From Citrobacter koseri (GTDB taxonomy: Bacteria; Pseudomonadota; Gammaproteobacteria; Enterobacterales; Enterobacteriaceae), in contig UAVY01000002.1 in assembly GCA_900446925.1 (NCBI GenBank), positions 372,001 through 436,000 on the forward strand: a stretch of 64,000 nt of DNA, given 5' to 3'. The position numbers and the translations under genes were made by a program. Shown one piece after another: positions 11,992 through 23,051 of this stretch (positions within the stretch are counted from its first letter, which is position 1; each line of letters opens with the position of its first letter). Below the pieces are notes generated by a model. That model was given only the letters and a program-made list of their open reading frames with translations. It was not told the origin of the DNA and ran no database searches.

Positions 11992-12344
11992 TTGTTGATC
12001 CTTAACTTGAATTGTGTGATGGTACGAAAAGGCATGTTACTTGCCTTCTGAATACGTTTTATATCAACCAGATAGCTATGGAATATGGTTGGGATAGAGT
12101 TATATTTCAGAAATAATATATTATCTGGACACAGCAGACAGTGGTTTTAGTTTTATTTAAAATTGATTTCTGGTGATCTTTGTTATTTTTTGTTTTAGAG
12201 TTGCTGCTATTTTGTATGCGGTTGGAATGTGGCGAGAGTGTATGTTTATATATTCACGCGGTGAATATTATTGATAAATAATATGCCAGCCAGGGCGTTA
12301 ATCGGCAGGCTTTTAATGTATTGCTGATGGTTATTGAGAAAATA
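11992..12344. other. AT-rich intergenic region upstream of the fimbrial operon
   Basis: About 350 bp without a gene, markedly more AT-rich than its surroundings (for example TTTATTTAAAATTGATTTC and AATAATATATTATCTGG). It must hold the fimbrial promoter, reading leftwards. A+T-rich DNA of this kind is commonly bound by H-NS. I see no clear invertible repeats, so phase variation by inversion is not supported. Confidence 0.6.
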
Positions 12345-12378
12345 ACGTGCCGCCCTTGTTAAGGGGAAACGGGCACGT
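12345..12378 (-). terminator. Terminator downstream of lplA
   Basis: Inverted repeat ACGTGCC...GGGCACGT with an inner CCCTT/AAGGGG stem. On the minus strand it is followed by TTATTTTCT. It ends ytjB-lplA transcription just before the fimbrial promoter region. Confidence 0.6.
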
Positions 12379-12389
12379 CCTAGAGAGGG

Positions 12390-13406
12390 TTAACGCACCG
12401 CCCGCGCAATCCACGCCGACAATTCCCGTAGCTCTTTTTCCTGCTCTGGAAAATCGACTAACAGCGCATCACACTCCTGTTGCAGCATATCCGCACGGTA
12501 CAGACACCCCTGTAAACGGCCCGCCAGCGCTTCCAGCGGCGCAGGGTTAAGGCTGTCGGTAAAAACCTGAGTGCGCGTGATGTGCCCTTTTTCAACGTCG
12601 AAGTGCAGTTCAACGCCGCCCCAGATAAAGCGTTCGTCCAGAAGATGCGTAAAAGCTGGCGCCTGGCCGAAGTTCCATTCCCAACTGCTCTGGCGAGCGA
12701 ACGTTTCGGCAAAATTGGGCAGATCCGGCGTTTTATCTGGAGAGATTATTTCGGCTTCCACGCGTTCGCCGTAGTGGCTGAAGAACGCCTCGGTAATGGC
12801 GTCGCAGATGTGTTCATGGGTAATGCCAGGCAGCAGTTCGACCAGATTGGCGACGCGCCCGCGCACGGAGGCGATCCCTTTGGCCTGTAATTTTTTCTTA
12901 TCAGGATTGAGGTAGTTCGCCAGACGGCTGAGATCGGCATTCAACAGCAATGTGCCGTGGTGGAAGCCGCGATCTTTGGTTTCCCGATAGGCGGAGCCGG
13001 AAACCTTGCGGTCGCCTTCCGGCGTTTTCACCACCAGATCATTACGACCGGAAGCCTCTGCGGTAACGCCCAGCGCGTTCAGCGCATTGAGCACTATCGC
13101 GGTGGAGATCGTTTTGTCATACTCCGGCTTCCCGGCCATAAATGTAAAACAGGTATTGCCGAGATCGTGGAACACCGCGCCGCCGCCGCTGCTGCGACGC
13201 GCCAGCCGGACATTGTCTTCTTCCATACGCCGGGTGTTGCACTCTTTCCACGGGTTTTGCGCCCGCCCGATGACGACCGTATCAGCGTTGCGCCACAGGA
13301 ACAAAACGCGCTGTGTCGCGGGCATCTGGCGAAAAATACACTCTTCAACCGCCAGGTTGAACCAGGGATCGTAAGAGTCAGAGATAAGCAGACGTAATGT
13401 CGTCAT
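12390..13406 (-). CDS. lplA: Lipoate-protein ligase A
   Basis: 338 residues, intact, same length as E. coli LplA. It activates free lipoate with ATP to lipoyl-AMP and transfers it to the lipoyl domains of 2-oxoacid dehydrogenases and the glycine cleavage H protein. The lipoate-binding loop [12 protein letters not shown] is at 70-81, and the catalytic lysine lies in DRKVSGSAY (132-140). The small C-terminal domain is present. Co-directional with ytjB, 54 bp downstream of it, probably one transcript as in E. coli. Confidence 0.96.
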
Positions 13407-13460
13407 GGCAGCATTCCTTTTCGTGGTCTCAACTATATTAACGACAAAGCGGCGGCTATC

Positions 13461-14108
13461 CTATGGTTCTTTCTTCTCGCTCTCTTCCTCTTCCGGTACG
13501 GATTTACTGGCGGTGAGCAGGAAAGGCGATTGCTGCCAGCGCGTGCGTTTGCCCTGTAGCAAGGTGCGCGTGAGCACCACGCCAATTGCCAGTGACAGGA
13601 GCAGCATCAGGCGTAAAATGTTGGTGGTGTTATCGACCTGTTTCGCTTCGGTCGCCAGCGTATGCGTATCCAGCGTCAGGCGCAGATAGCCCAGCGGGCC
13701 ATTTTTACCCTGAATAGGTTCGACAATCTGCTGATTAAAATAGCCGCCCGCTTTTTTACCGTCCAGCGCCAGCCTGTCGCGCACATTGACGCTTTCGCCT
13801 GCGCGCGTAATGAGATCGCCTTGCTCGTCGTAGACACCGGCATCCAGAATGCGGCTCTCTTCCGTTAGCTGGCGGAGTACGACGGCGATCCGCTTCTCAT
13901 CCGGCGTTTCGGTGCGCATCAGCGGCGCGATATTTAAGGTTACCTGGCGCGCCAGCGTGCGGGCCAGTTCTTCGAGCTGCGGATTGCGCTGCCGTTGATG
14001 GTTTTGACTGAACCAGGACGCCCCCTGCATCAGCCCGACGAGCAGTGCGAGACAGAACAATACAATCACTGCACGATGAAGCCGGAATTTCAGTTTTGCG
14101 CGAGCCAT
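13461..14108 (-). CDS. ytjB: YtjB (Smp), membrane-anchored protein
   Basis: 215 residues, intact. An N-terminal hydrophobic helix (about 14-31, VIVLFCLALLVGLMQG) and a second near 165-182 flank a roughly 130-residue periplasmic domain. A charged cytoplasmic tail ends EEEESEKKEP. This is the topology of the E. coli Smp/YtjB family. Molecular function is unknown. It is divergent from serB with 117 bp between the starts and is followed by lplA. Confidence 0.93.
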   Translation of the reverse strand: MARAKLKFRLHRAVIVLFCLALLVGLMQGASWFSQNHQRQRNPQLEELARTLARQVTLNIAPLMRTETPDEKRIAVVLRQLTEESRILDAGVYDEQGDLITRAGESVNVRDRLALDGKKAGGYFNQQIVEPIQGKNGPLGYLRLTLDTHTLATEAKQVDNTTNILRLMLLLSLAIGVVLTRTLLQGKRTRWQQSPFLLTASKSVPEEEESEKKEP

Positions 14109-14225
14109 ATTCCACCTGCTGAAAATTTGAGGCTTAATGTTGCCAGAAGCGATGGTTACAGGGTAGCCTCATGCGTTATTTTCCCCAGGATGATTCCCGA
14201 CCCGAACGATTTTACAGGAGCTTTA

Positions 14226-15194
14226 ATGCCTAACATTACCTGGTGCGATCTGCCTGAAGATGTTTCTTTGTGGCCTGGTTTACCCCTTTCATTAAGTGGT
14301 GACGAGGTGATGCCACTGGATTACCACGCAGGCCGTAGCGGCTGGCTGCTGTACGGTCGCGGGTTGGATAAGCAGCGCTTAACGCAGTACCAGAGCAAGC
14401 TGGGCGCGGCGATGGTGATCGTGGCGGCCTGGTGCGTTGAAGATTATCAGGTGATTCGTCTGGCGGGTTCCTTAACGCCGCGCGCGACGAAACTGGCGCA
14501 CGGCGCCGGGCTGGACGTCGCGCCGCTGGGCAAAATTCCGCATCTGCGTACGCCAGGTCTGCTGGTTATGGATATGGATTCGACGGCGATTCAGATCGAA
14601 TGCATCGATGAAATCGCGAAGCTGGCCGGGACGGGCGAAATGGTTGCGGAAGTCACGGAACGCGCGATGCGCGGCGAACTGGATTTTACCGCCAGCTTAC
14701 GCAGCCGTGTGGCGACGCTGAAAGGCGCGGATGCCGATATTCTGCGCCAGGTGCGCGAGAATTTGCCGTTGATGCCGGGTCTGACGCAACTGGTGCTGAA
14801 GCTGGAAACGCTCGGCTGGAAAGTGGCGATCGCCTCCGGCGGGTTTACCTTTTTTGCGGAATACCTGCGTGAAAAGCTGCGTTTAACTGCGGTGGTGGCG
14901 AACGAGCTGGAGATCATCGACGGGAAATTTACCGGCAATGTCATTGGCGATATCGTCGATGCCCAGTACAAAGCTAACACGCTGACCCGACTGGCGCAGG
15001 AGTATGAAATTCCCGTGGCGCAGACGGTGGCGATTGGCGATGGCGCTAACGATCTGCCGATGATCAAAGCGGCCGGGCTGGGGATTGCGTACCACGCTAA
15101 ACCGAAAGTGAATGAAAAGACGGAAATCACAATTCGTCACGCTGACCTGATGGGGGTGTTCTGCATTCTCTCCGGCAGTATGAATCAAAAATGA
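14226..15194 (+). CDS. serB: Phosphoserine phosphatase SerB
   Basis: 322 residues, intact. It performs the last step of L-serine synthesis, hydrolysing O-phosphoserine. HAD-superfamily motifs are visible: motif I DMDST at 116-120 with nucleophile Asp116 and acid/base Asp118, motif II in IASGG, and motif III/IV around GDGANDLPM. The roughly 110-residue N-terminal domain matches the enterobacterial form. The start at 14226 is preceded by CAGGAG. A longer in-frame upstream opening exists but lacks a better ribosome site and family support. Confidence 0.96.
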   Translation: MPNITWCDLPEDVSLWPGLPLSLSGDEVMPLDYHAGRSGWLLYGRGLDKQRLTQYQSKLGAAMVIVAAWCVEDYQVIRLAGSLTPRATKLAHGAGLDVAPLGKIPHLRTPGLLVMDMDSTAIQIECIDEIAKLAGTGEMVAEVTERAMRGELDFTASLRSRVATLKGADADILRQVRENLPLMPGLTQLVLKLETLGWKVAIASGGFTFFAEYLREKLRLTAVVANELEIIDGKFTGNVIGDIVDAQYKANTLTRLAQEYEIPVAQTVAIGDGANDLPMIKAAGLGIAYHAKPKVNEKTEITIRHADLMGVFCILSGSMNQK

Positions 15195-15198
15195 TTGA

Positions 15199-15268
15199 AT
15201 TGCCCGATGGCGCCGGGCCTACGGGAAAATGACTGTAGGCCGGATAAGCGCCAGCGCCATCCGGCAAC
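15199..15268. repeat. REP pair between serB and radA
   Basis: Inverted REP cores (GCCCGATGGCGCCGGGC and GGCCGGATAAGCGCC...CCATCCGGC) sit in the 97-bp gap. Confidence 0.85.
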
Positions 15269-15291
15269 TGCATGAAATAAAGAGGTAAACC

Positions 15292-16673
15292 GTGGCAAAA
15301 GCTCCAAAACGCGCCTTTGTTTGTAATGAATGCGGGGCCGATTATCCGCGCTGGCAGGGGCAATGCAGCGCCTGTCATGCTTGGAACACCATCACCGAGG
15401 TGCGTCTTGCCGCGTCGCCAACGGTGGCGCGTAATGAGCGACTCAGCGGCTATGCCGGTAACGCAGGTGTGGCAAAGGTGCAGAAATTGTCTGACATCAG
15501 CCTTGAGGAGCTGCCGCGTTTTTCCACCGGGTTTAAAGAGTTCGACCGTGTGCTGGGCGGCGGTGTCGTGCCCGGCAGCGCCATCCTGATTGGCGGCAAC
15601 CCCGGTGCGGGGAAATCCACGCTGCTGCTGCAAACGCTTTGCAAACTGGCCGAGCAGATGAAAACCCTGTACGTCACGGGCGAAGAGTCCCTGCAACAGG
15701 TAGCGATGCGCGCGCATCGGCTGGGATTGCCGACGGCTAACATGAATATGCTGTCAGAAACCAGTATTGAACAGATCTGCCTGATTGCGGAAGAAGAACA
15801 ACCGAAGCTGATGGTGATCGACTCCATCCAGGTGATGCATATGGCGGATATCCAGTCCTCGCCGGGCAGCGTGGCCCAGGTGCGTGAGACGGCCGCTTAT
15901 CTGACGCGCTTTGCCAAAACGCGCGGCGTGGCTATCGTGATGGTTGGTCATGTAACCAAAGACGGCTCGCTGGCTGGCCGAAGGTGCTGGAGCACTGCAT
16001 TGACTGTTCGGTGCTATTGGATGGCGACGCTGACTCCCGTTTTCGTACGCTGCGTAGCCATAAAAACCGTTTTGGCGCGGTAAACGAGCTGGGCGTTTTT
16101 GCGATGACGGAGCAGGGGCTGCGTGAAGTCAGCAACCCGTCCGCAATTTTCTTAAGCCGTGGCGATGAGGTGACTTCCGGCAGTTCGGTCATGGTGGTGT
16201 GGGAAGGGACGCGCCCGCTGCTGGTAGAAATTCAGGCGCTGGTCGATCACTCGATGATGGCGAATCCGCGTCGCGTGGCGGTCGGTCTGGAACAAAACCG
16301 TCTGGCGATTCTGCTGGCGGTGCTGCACCGTCATGGCGGATTGCAGATGGCCGATCAGGATGTATTCGTCAATGTCGTGGGCGGCGTGAAGGTCACGGAG
16401 ACCAGCGCGGATCTCGCGCTATTGCTGGCGATGGTCTCCAGCCTGCGCGACAGGCCGCTGCCGCAGGATCTGGTGGTGTTTGGCGAAGTGGGGTTGGCAG
16501 GGGAAATTCGCCCGGTGCCCAGCGGTCAGGAACGTATTTCTGAAGCGGCTAAACACGGTTTCCGCCGCGCTATCGTACCGGCTGCCAACGTGCCGAAAAA
16601 GCCGCCGGAAGGGATGCAGGTTTTTGGCGTTAAAAAGCTTGCGGATGCGTTAAGTGTGTTTGACGACTTATAA
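15292..16673 (+). CDS. radA: DNA repair protein RadA (one frameshift)
   Basis: RecA-like branch-migration helicase used in recombination intermediates. The N-terminal zinc finger CX2CX10CX2C is at 11-28. Walker A GGNPGAGKST is at 101-110. The RadA-specific KNRFG motif and a C-terminal Lon-protease-like domain follow. The GTG start at 15292 is preceded by AGAGG. The span is 1382 nt against 1383 for 460 residues. One C is missing near 15980 (GCTGGCCGAAG, expected GGCCCG), breaking the frame at SLAGPKVLEH. Both halves are otherwise near-identical to E. coli RadA. Confidence 0.94.
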
Positions 16674-16703
16674 TCATCTGTATGTACTGATGTTGTATAA
16701 TTT

Positions 16704-16782
16704 GCCGGATAGCGACGCAGTGCGTCTTATCCGGCCTACGGATTGATGTTGTAGGCCTGATAAGCGAAGCGCCATCAGGCAT
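16704..16782. repeat. REP pair between radA and nadR
   Basis: Two REP-like hairpins (GCCGGATAGCGACGCAGTGC... and GGCCTGATAAGCGAAGC...) fill the 138-bp gap. Confidence 0.85.
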
Positions 16783-16811
16783 TGTTACGCGTTTTTTAGC
16801 AGGAGGCTCTT

Positions 16812-18044
16812 GTGTCATCGTTCGACTATCTCAAAACCGCGATCAAGCAAAAGGGGTGTACCCTGCAACAGGTGGCGGATGCCAGCGGCATGACCAAAGG
16901 GTATTTGAGCCAACTTCTGAACGCGAAGATTAAAAGCCCCAGCGCGCAAAAGCTGGAGGCGCTGCATCGTTTTTTGGGGCTGGAGTTTCCCCGGCAGCGG
17001 AAAAACATCGGCGTGGTGTTTGGCAAGTTCTACCCCCTGCATACCGGGCATATCTATTTGATTCAGCGCGCCTGTAGCCAGGTGGATGAACTGCATATCA
17101 TTATGGGTTATGACGATACCCGTGACCGCGAACTGTTTGAAGACAGCGCCATGTCGCAACAGCCTACCGTGTCGGATCGTCTGCGTTGGCTACTACAGAC
17201 CTTTAAATATCAGAAGAATATTCGTATTCATGCCTTCAATGAGGAAGGGATGGAGCCGTACCCGCACGGCTGGGATGTGTGGAGCAACGGTATCAAAGCC
17301 TTTATGGAAGAGAAGGGGATTCAGCCCAACTGGATCTACACGTCCGAGGAAGCCGATGCGCCGCAGTATCTCGAACACCTGGCTATTGAAACGGTGCTGG
17401 TCGATCCGAAACGAACCTTTATGAGTATCAGCGGGGCGCAGATCCGTGAAAACCCGTTCCGCTACTGGGAATACATTCCGACGGAAGTGAAGCCCTTTTT
17501 CGTGCGCACCGTGGCGATATTAGGCGGGGAGTCGAGCGGGAAATCCACGCTGGTGAACAAGCTCGCCAATATTTTTAATACCACCAGCGCGTGGGAGTAC
17601 GGACGCGACTATGTCTTCTCGCATCTGGGCGGTGACGAGATGGCGTTACAGTATTCCGATTACGATAAGATCGCGCTGGGCCATGCACAATATATTGATT
17701 TTGCGGTGAAATACGCCAATAAAGTAGCCTTTATCGATACCGATTTCGTTACCACGCAGGCCTTTTGTAAAAAATACGAAGGGCGCGAGCATCCGTTTGT
17801 GCAGGCGTTGATCGATGAATACCGCTTTGATCTGGTGATCCTGCTGGAGAACAATACGCCCTGGGTCGCGGATGGGTTACGGAGTCTGGGCAGTTCGGTG
17901 GATCGTAAAGAGTTCCAGAATCTGCTGGTGGATATGCTGCGGGAGAACAACATCAATTTCGTCCACGTAGAAGAGGCCGATTACGATGGTCGATTTTTGC
18001 GCTGCGTGGAGTTAGTGAAAGAGATGATGGGCGAGCAGGGTTAA
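16812..18044 (+). CDS. nadR: NadR, trifunctional NAD regulator, NMN adenylyltransferase and ribosylnicotinamide kinase
   Basis: 410 residues, intact, same length as the E. coli and Salmonella protein. Three domains follow in order: an N-terminal helix-turn-helix (about 17-37) that represses NAD synthesis genes, an NMN adenylyltransferase domain with GKFYPLHTGH at 71-80, and a C-terminal RN kinase with P-loop GGESSGKST at 238-246. It senses NAD status and also salvages nicotinamide riboside. The GTG start at 16812 has AGGAGG 9 bp upstream. Confidence 0.96.
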   Translation: MSSFDYLKTAIKQKGCTLQQVADASGMTKGYLSQLLNAKIKSPSAQKLEALHRFLGLEFPRQRKNIGVVFGKFYPLHTGHIYLIQRACSQVDELHIIMGYDDTRDRELFEDSAMSQQPTVSDRLRWLLQTFKYQKNIRIHAFNEEGMEPYPHGWDVWSNGIKAFMEEKGIQPNWIYTSEEADAPQYLEHLAIETVLVDPKRTFMSISGAQIRENPFRYWEYIPTEVKPFFVRTVAILGGESSGKSTLVNKLANIFNTTSAWEYGRDYVFSHLGGDEMALQYSDYDKIALGHAQYIDFAVKYANKVAFIDTDFVTTQAFCKKYEGREHPFVQALIDEYRFDLVILLENNTPWVADGLRSLGSSVDRKEFQNLLVDMLRENNINFVHVEEADYDGRFLRCVELVKEMMGEQG

Positions 18045-18053
18045 GCCTGAAGC

Positions 18054-18092
18054 GCCGGATGGCGGCCTACAAGGTGTAGGCCGCCATCCGGC
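18054..18092. terminator. REP-type hairpin between convergent nadR and ettA
   Basis: A 16-bp perfect inverted repeat (GCCGGATGGCGGCCTA and its complement) with a 7-bp loop separates the convergent genes. It has a REP core and can act as a bidirectional transcription barrier. Confidence 0.7.
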
Positions 18093-18102
18093 ATCTGATA
18101 CA

Positions 18103-19770
18103 TTACTTGGCGATACGTTTGTACTTGATACGCTTCGGCTCCAGCGCGTCGGCGCCCAGCGTGCGTTTCTTGTACTCTTCGTACTCGGTAAAGTTACCTT
18201 CGAAGAACTCCACCTTGCCTTCATCCTGGTAATCCAGAATGTGCGTGGCGATACGGTCGAGGAACCAACGGTCGTGCGAGATAACCATTGCACAGCCTGG
18301 GAACTCCAGCAGGGCGTTTTCCCAGCGCGCGCAGGGTTTCAATATCCAGGTCGTTGGTCGGTTCATCGAGCAGCAGCATATTGCCGCCAACCTGCAACAG
18401 CTTCGCCAGATGCAGACGACCGCGCTCACCGCCGGACAGTTCGCCCACGCGTTTACCCTGATCGACGCCTTTGAAGTTAAAGCGGCCCACATAGGCGCGA
18501 CTTGGCATTTCGGTGTTGCCGATCTTCATGATATCCAGCCCGCCGGAAACTTCTTCCCACACGGTTTTGCTGTTATCCATCGCGTCACGGAACTGGTCAA
18601 CGGAAGCCAGTTTTACGGTTTCCCCCAGCGTGATGGTGCCGCTATCCGGCTGTTCCTGACCGGACATCATGCGGAACAGGGTGGATTTACCCGCGCCGTT
18701 CGGACCAATGATGCCGACAATCGCGCCTTTTGGTACTGAGAAGCTGAGATCGTCGATCAGCAGGCGATCGCCGTAGGATTTACGCAGGTTGCTGACTTCA
18801 ACGACCTTGTCGCCCAGACGTGGTCCAGGTGGAATAAACAGTTCGTTGGTTTCGTTACGTTTCTGGTATTCGGTGCTGTTCAGCTCTTCAAAGCGCGCCA
18901 GACGGGCTTTGCCTTTAGACTGACGGCCTTTAGCACCCTGACGCACCCACTCCAGCTCTTTCTCAATGGATTTACGGCGGCCGCTTCCTGAGAGGCTTCC
19001 TGCGCCAGACGCTGATCTTTCTGTTCCAGCCAGGAGGAGTAGTTGCCTTCCCACGGAATCCCTTCGCCACGGTCAAGTTCAAGGATCCAGCCCGCCACGT
19101 TGTCGAGGAAGTAACGGTCGTGGGTAATCGCCACAACGGTGCCTTCGAAGTCGTGCAGGAAGCGTTCCAGCCACGCGACGGATTCCGCATCCAGGTGGTT
19201 GGTCGGTTCGTCGAGCAGCAGCATGTCCGGTTTTTCCAGCAGCAGACGGCACAGCGCGACGCGGCGGCGCTCACCACCGGAAAGATTCGCGATTTTGGCA
19301 TCCCAGTCCGGCAGACGCAGGGCGTCAGCGGCGCGCTCCAGCTGTACGTTCAGGTTGTGGCCGTCATGCGCCTGGATGATCTCTTCCAGCTTGCCCTGTT
19401 CGGCGGCCAGCTTGTCAAAGTCCGCATCTGGATCGGCGTACAGCGCGTACACTTCATCCAGACGTTTCAGGGCGCCGACCACTTCGGCCACCGCCTCTTC
19501 GATCGATTCGCGAACGGTGTGTTCAGGGGTGAGCTGAGGTTCCTGCGGCAGGTAGCCAATTTTGATGCCTGGCTGTGGGCGAGCTTCGCCCTCAATATCT
19601 GTATCGATGCCAGCCATAATGCGCAGCAGGGTAGACTTACCGGCGCCGTTCAGACCCAGTACGCCGATTTTCGCCCCAGGGAAGAAGCTCAGCGAGATGT
19701 TTTTCAAAATATGACGTTTCGGCGGAACCACTTTGCCGACACGATGCATGGTATAAACGAATTGAGCCAC
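18103..19770 (-). CDS. ettA: Energy-dependent translational throttle EttA (two compensating frameshifts)
   Basis: ABC-F ATPase of 555 residues that binds the ribosomal E site and gates the first peptide bond according to ATP/ADP. Two ABC domains are present: Walker [10 protein letters not shown] at 39-47 and a second GPNGAGKST, each with an LSGGE signature and LLLDEPTN Walker B. An arm segment [13 protein letters not shown] and a linker lie between. The start is taken as GTG 19770 ([12 protein letters not shown]), with GAGGCGAAG upstream; starts further upstream are not conserved. Length is exactly 1668 nt, but a missing G near 18983 and an extra C near 18322 leave about 220 codons out of frame. 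Both are run-length changes. Confidence 0.93.
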
Positions 19771-19984
19771 GTTGGACTTCGCCTCTATAGGTTTATCGTG
19801 ATGAAGAATAATTTTCAAAGGCGAAGTGTAGCCTTTTTCCCGGGCTAATCCCAGCCAGCAACTCTCACTCGCAATAAAAGTAAAAAAGTGTCCGTAACGT
19901 GGCGCATTTAGCAATGTCTGGTTAGCATAAATTCATTACGCGGCATGATGCTGCATTGATGTATCACGACAAGAGGAAGAGCTT

Positions 19985-21922
19985 GTGGACAAAGCCAAAC
20001 CATTTACCTGGCGTCTTATCGCCGCCAGCGTATGTCTGCTGACGGTAAGTCAGGCGGCGCGAGCGGATTCTCTGGATGAGCAGCGCAATCGCTATGCGCA
20101 AATCAAACAGGCCTGGGATAACCGACAGATGGATGTCGTTGAGCAGATGATGCCTGGCCTGAAGAATTACCCGCTGTATCCCTATCTTGAGTATCGCCAG
20201 ATCACCGACGATCTGATGAACCAGCCTGCGGTCACCGTCACCCAGTTTGTGCGCGCCAACCCTACGCTTCCTCCTGCGCGTACGCTGCAATCGCGTTTCG
20301 TTAATGAGCTGGCGCGTCGCGAAGACTGGCGTGGACTGCTAGCGTTCAGCCCCGAGAAGCCGGGCACCACCGAAGCGCAATGTAATTACTACTACGCGAA
20401 ATGGAATACCGGGCAGACGGAAGAGGCCTGGCAGGGGGCGAAAGCGCTTTGGCTGACCGGGAAAAGCCAGCCGAACGCCTGTGACAAACTGTTCAGCGTC
20501 TGGCGCGCTTCCGGCACCCAGGACCCGCTGGCCTGGCTGGAGCGCATCCGCCTGGCGATGAAAGCAGGCAACACGGGGCTGGTAACGGTGCTGGCCGGGC
20601 AGATGCCTGCTCAGTACCAGACTATTGCTTCGGCGATCATCGCGCTGGCGAACGATCCCAATAGCGTGATGACTTTTGCGCGTACGACCGGCGCGACCGA
20701 TTTTACCCGCCAGATGGCGGCAGTGGCCTTTGCCAGCGTGGCGCGTCAGGACGCAGAGAATGCGCGTTTGATGATCCCGTCACTGGTGCAGGCCCAGCAG
20801 CTTAATGAGGAGCAAACTCAGGAACTGCGCGATATCGTCGCCTGGCGGCTGATGGGGAATGATGTGACCGATGCGCAGGCGAAGTGGCGCGATGATGCGA
20901 TTATGCGTTCGCAATCCACCACGCTGGTGGAACGCCGCGTGCGGATGGCGCTGGGTACCGGCGATCGTCGTGGGCTGAATACCTGGCTTGCCCGACTGCC
21001 GATGGAAGCGAAGGAGAAGGATGAATGGCGCTACTGGCAGGCGGATTTGTTGCTTGAACGCGGGCGTGAGGCAGAGGCAAAAGAGATCCTCCATGCGCTG
21101 ATGCAACAGCGTGGTTTCTACCCGATGGTCGCCGCGCAAAAGCTGGGTGAAGCGTATGTGCTGAAGATCGACAAAGCGCCGACGACAGTGGACGCTTCGC
21201 TTACGCAGGGCGCGGAAATGGCGCGAGTACGCGAACTGATGTACTGGAACCTGGATAATACGGCGCGCAGCGAGTGGGCGAATCTGGTCTCCAGCAGGAC
21301 GAAGTCGGAGCAGGTGCAGCTGGCGCGTTATGCTTTCAATAACCACTGGTGGGATCTGAGCGTGCAGGCGACGATCGCAGGGAAACTGTGGGATCATCTG
21401 GAAGAGCGTTTCCCGCTGGCGTACAAGGATCTTTTCGCCCGTTACACCGGCGGCAAAGCGATCTCGCAAAGTTACGCTATGGCGATTGCGCGTCAGGAGA
21501 GCGCCTGGAATCCGAAAGTGAAATCCCCGGTAGGAGCCAGCGGTCTGATGCAAGTTATGCCGGGCACGGCGACGCATACGGTGAAAATGTTCTCGATACC
21601 GGGCTACAGCAGCCCCAGCCAGCTGCTTGACCCGGAGACGAACATCAACATTGGCACCAGTTACCTGCAATACGTTTATCAACAGTTTGGTAATAACCGT
21701 ATTTTCTCTTCAGCGGCTTACAATGCCGGGCCGGGGCGCGTTCGTACCTGGCTTGGCAACAGCGCAGGGCGCATCGACGCCGTCGCGTTTGTTGAAAGTA
21801 TTCCGTTCTCAGAAACGCGGGGCTACGTGAAGAACGTGCTGGCTTATGATGCCTACTATCGCTACTTCATGGGCGATAAACCAACGTTGATGAATGACGC
21901 AGAATGGCAGCGCCGTTACTGA
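19985..21922 (+). CDS. slt: Soluble lytic murein transglycosylase Slt70
   Basis: 645 residues, intact. It cleaves murein glycan strands to 1,6-anhydromuropeptides in the periplasm. A signal peptide is cut near QAARA. A long alpha-helical U domain (about 30-450) forms the doughnut. The C-terminal catalytic domain has the family motif ARQESAWNPK with catalytic Glu, followed by GASGLMQVMPGTA and AAYNAGPGRV. The GTG start at 19985 follows AGAGGAAGAG. Divergent from ettA; 214 bp between the starts holds both promoters. Confidence 0.96.
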   Translation: MDKAKPFTWRLIAASVCLLTVSQAARADSLDEQRNRYAQIKQAWDNRQMDVVEQMMPGLKNYPLYPYLEYRQITDDLMNQPAVTVTQFVRANPTLPPARTLQSRFVNELARREDWRGLLAFSPEKPGTTEAQCNYYYAKWNTGQTEEAWQGAKALWLTGKSQPNACDKLFSVWRASGTQDPLAWLERIRLAMKAGNTGLVTVLAGQMPAQYQTIASAIIALANDPNSVMTFARTTGATDFTRQMAAVAFASVARQDAENARLMIPSLVQAQQLNEEQTQELRDIVAWRLMGNDVTDAQAKWRDDAIMRSQSTTLVERRVRMALGTGDRRGLNTWLARLPMEAKEKDEWRYWQADLLLERGREAEAKEILHALMQQRGFYPMVAAQKLGEAYVLKIDKAPTTVDASLTQGAEMARVRELMYWNLDNTARSEWANLVSSRTKSEQVQLARYAFNNHWWDLSVQATIAGKLWDHLEERFPLAYKDLFARYTGGKAISQSYAMAIARQESAWNPKVKSPVGASGLMQVMPGTATHTVKMFSIPGYSSPSQLLDPETNINIGTSYLQYVYQQFGNNRIFSSAAYNAGPGRVRTWLGNSAGRIDAVAFVESIPFSETRGYVKNVLAYDAYYRYFMGDKPTLMNDAEWQRRY

Positions 21923-22342
<420 letters not shown>

Positions 22343-22348
22343 TTTCGC

Positions 22349-22471
22349 CTGATGGCGCTACGCTTATCAGGCCTACGGGAATGATGAACGTTCACGCCTG
22401 ATGGCGCTACGCTTATCAGGCCTACAGAAACGGTGAACGTAGGCCGGATAAGGCGAAGCCGCCATCCGGCG
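22349..22471. repeat. Triple REP/BIME between trpR and yjjX
   Basis: Two almost identical REP hairpins of the CCTGATGGCGCTACGCTTATC type (22349-22377 and 22397-22424) are followed by one of the GCCGGATAAGGCG type (22441-22470). They separate convergent trpR and yjjX. Confidence 0.88.
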
Positions 22472-22484
22472 TGGATCGCGAGCC

Positions 22485-23012
<528 letters not shown>

Positions 23013-23051
23013 TCAGAAATGAATGTCATCGCAGTATAACGGATAAAAAGC

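Noticed and set aside
11992..12344. Invertible fimbrial promoter
   Set aside because: I looked for paired inverted repeats bounding the AT-rich segment and for an adjacent recombinase gene; neither is visible.
19120..19848. 242-codon open frame antisense to ettA
   Set aside because: It is an exact shadow of the conserved ettA coding strand with skewed composition, and has no family resemblance or ribosome site.
20780..21682. 300-codon open frame antisense to slt
   Set aside because: Arg/His/Gln-rich shadow of a highly conserved gene; no signal of independent coding.
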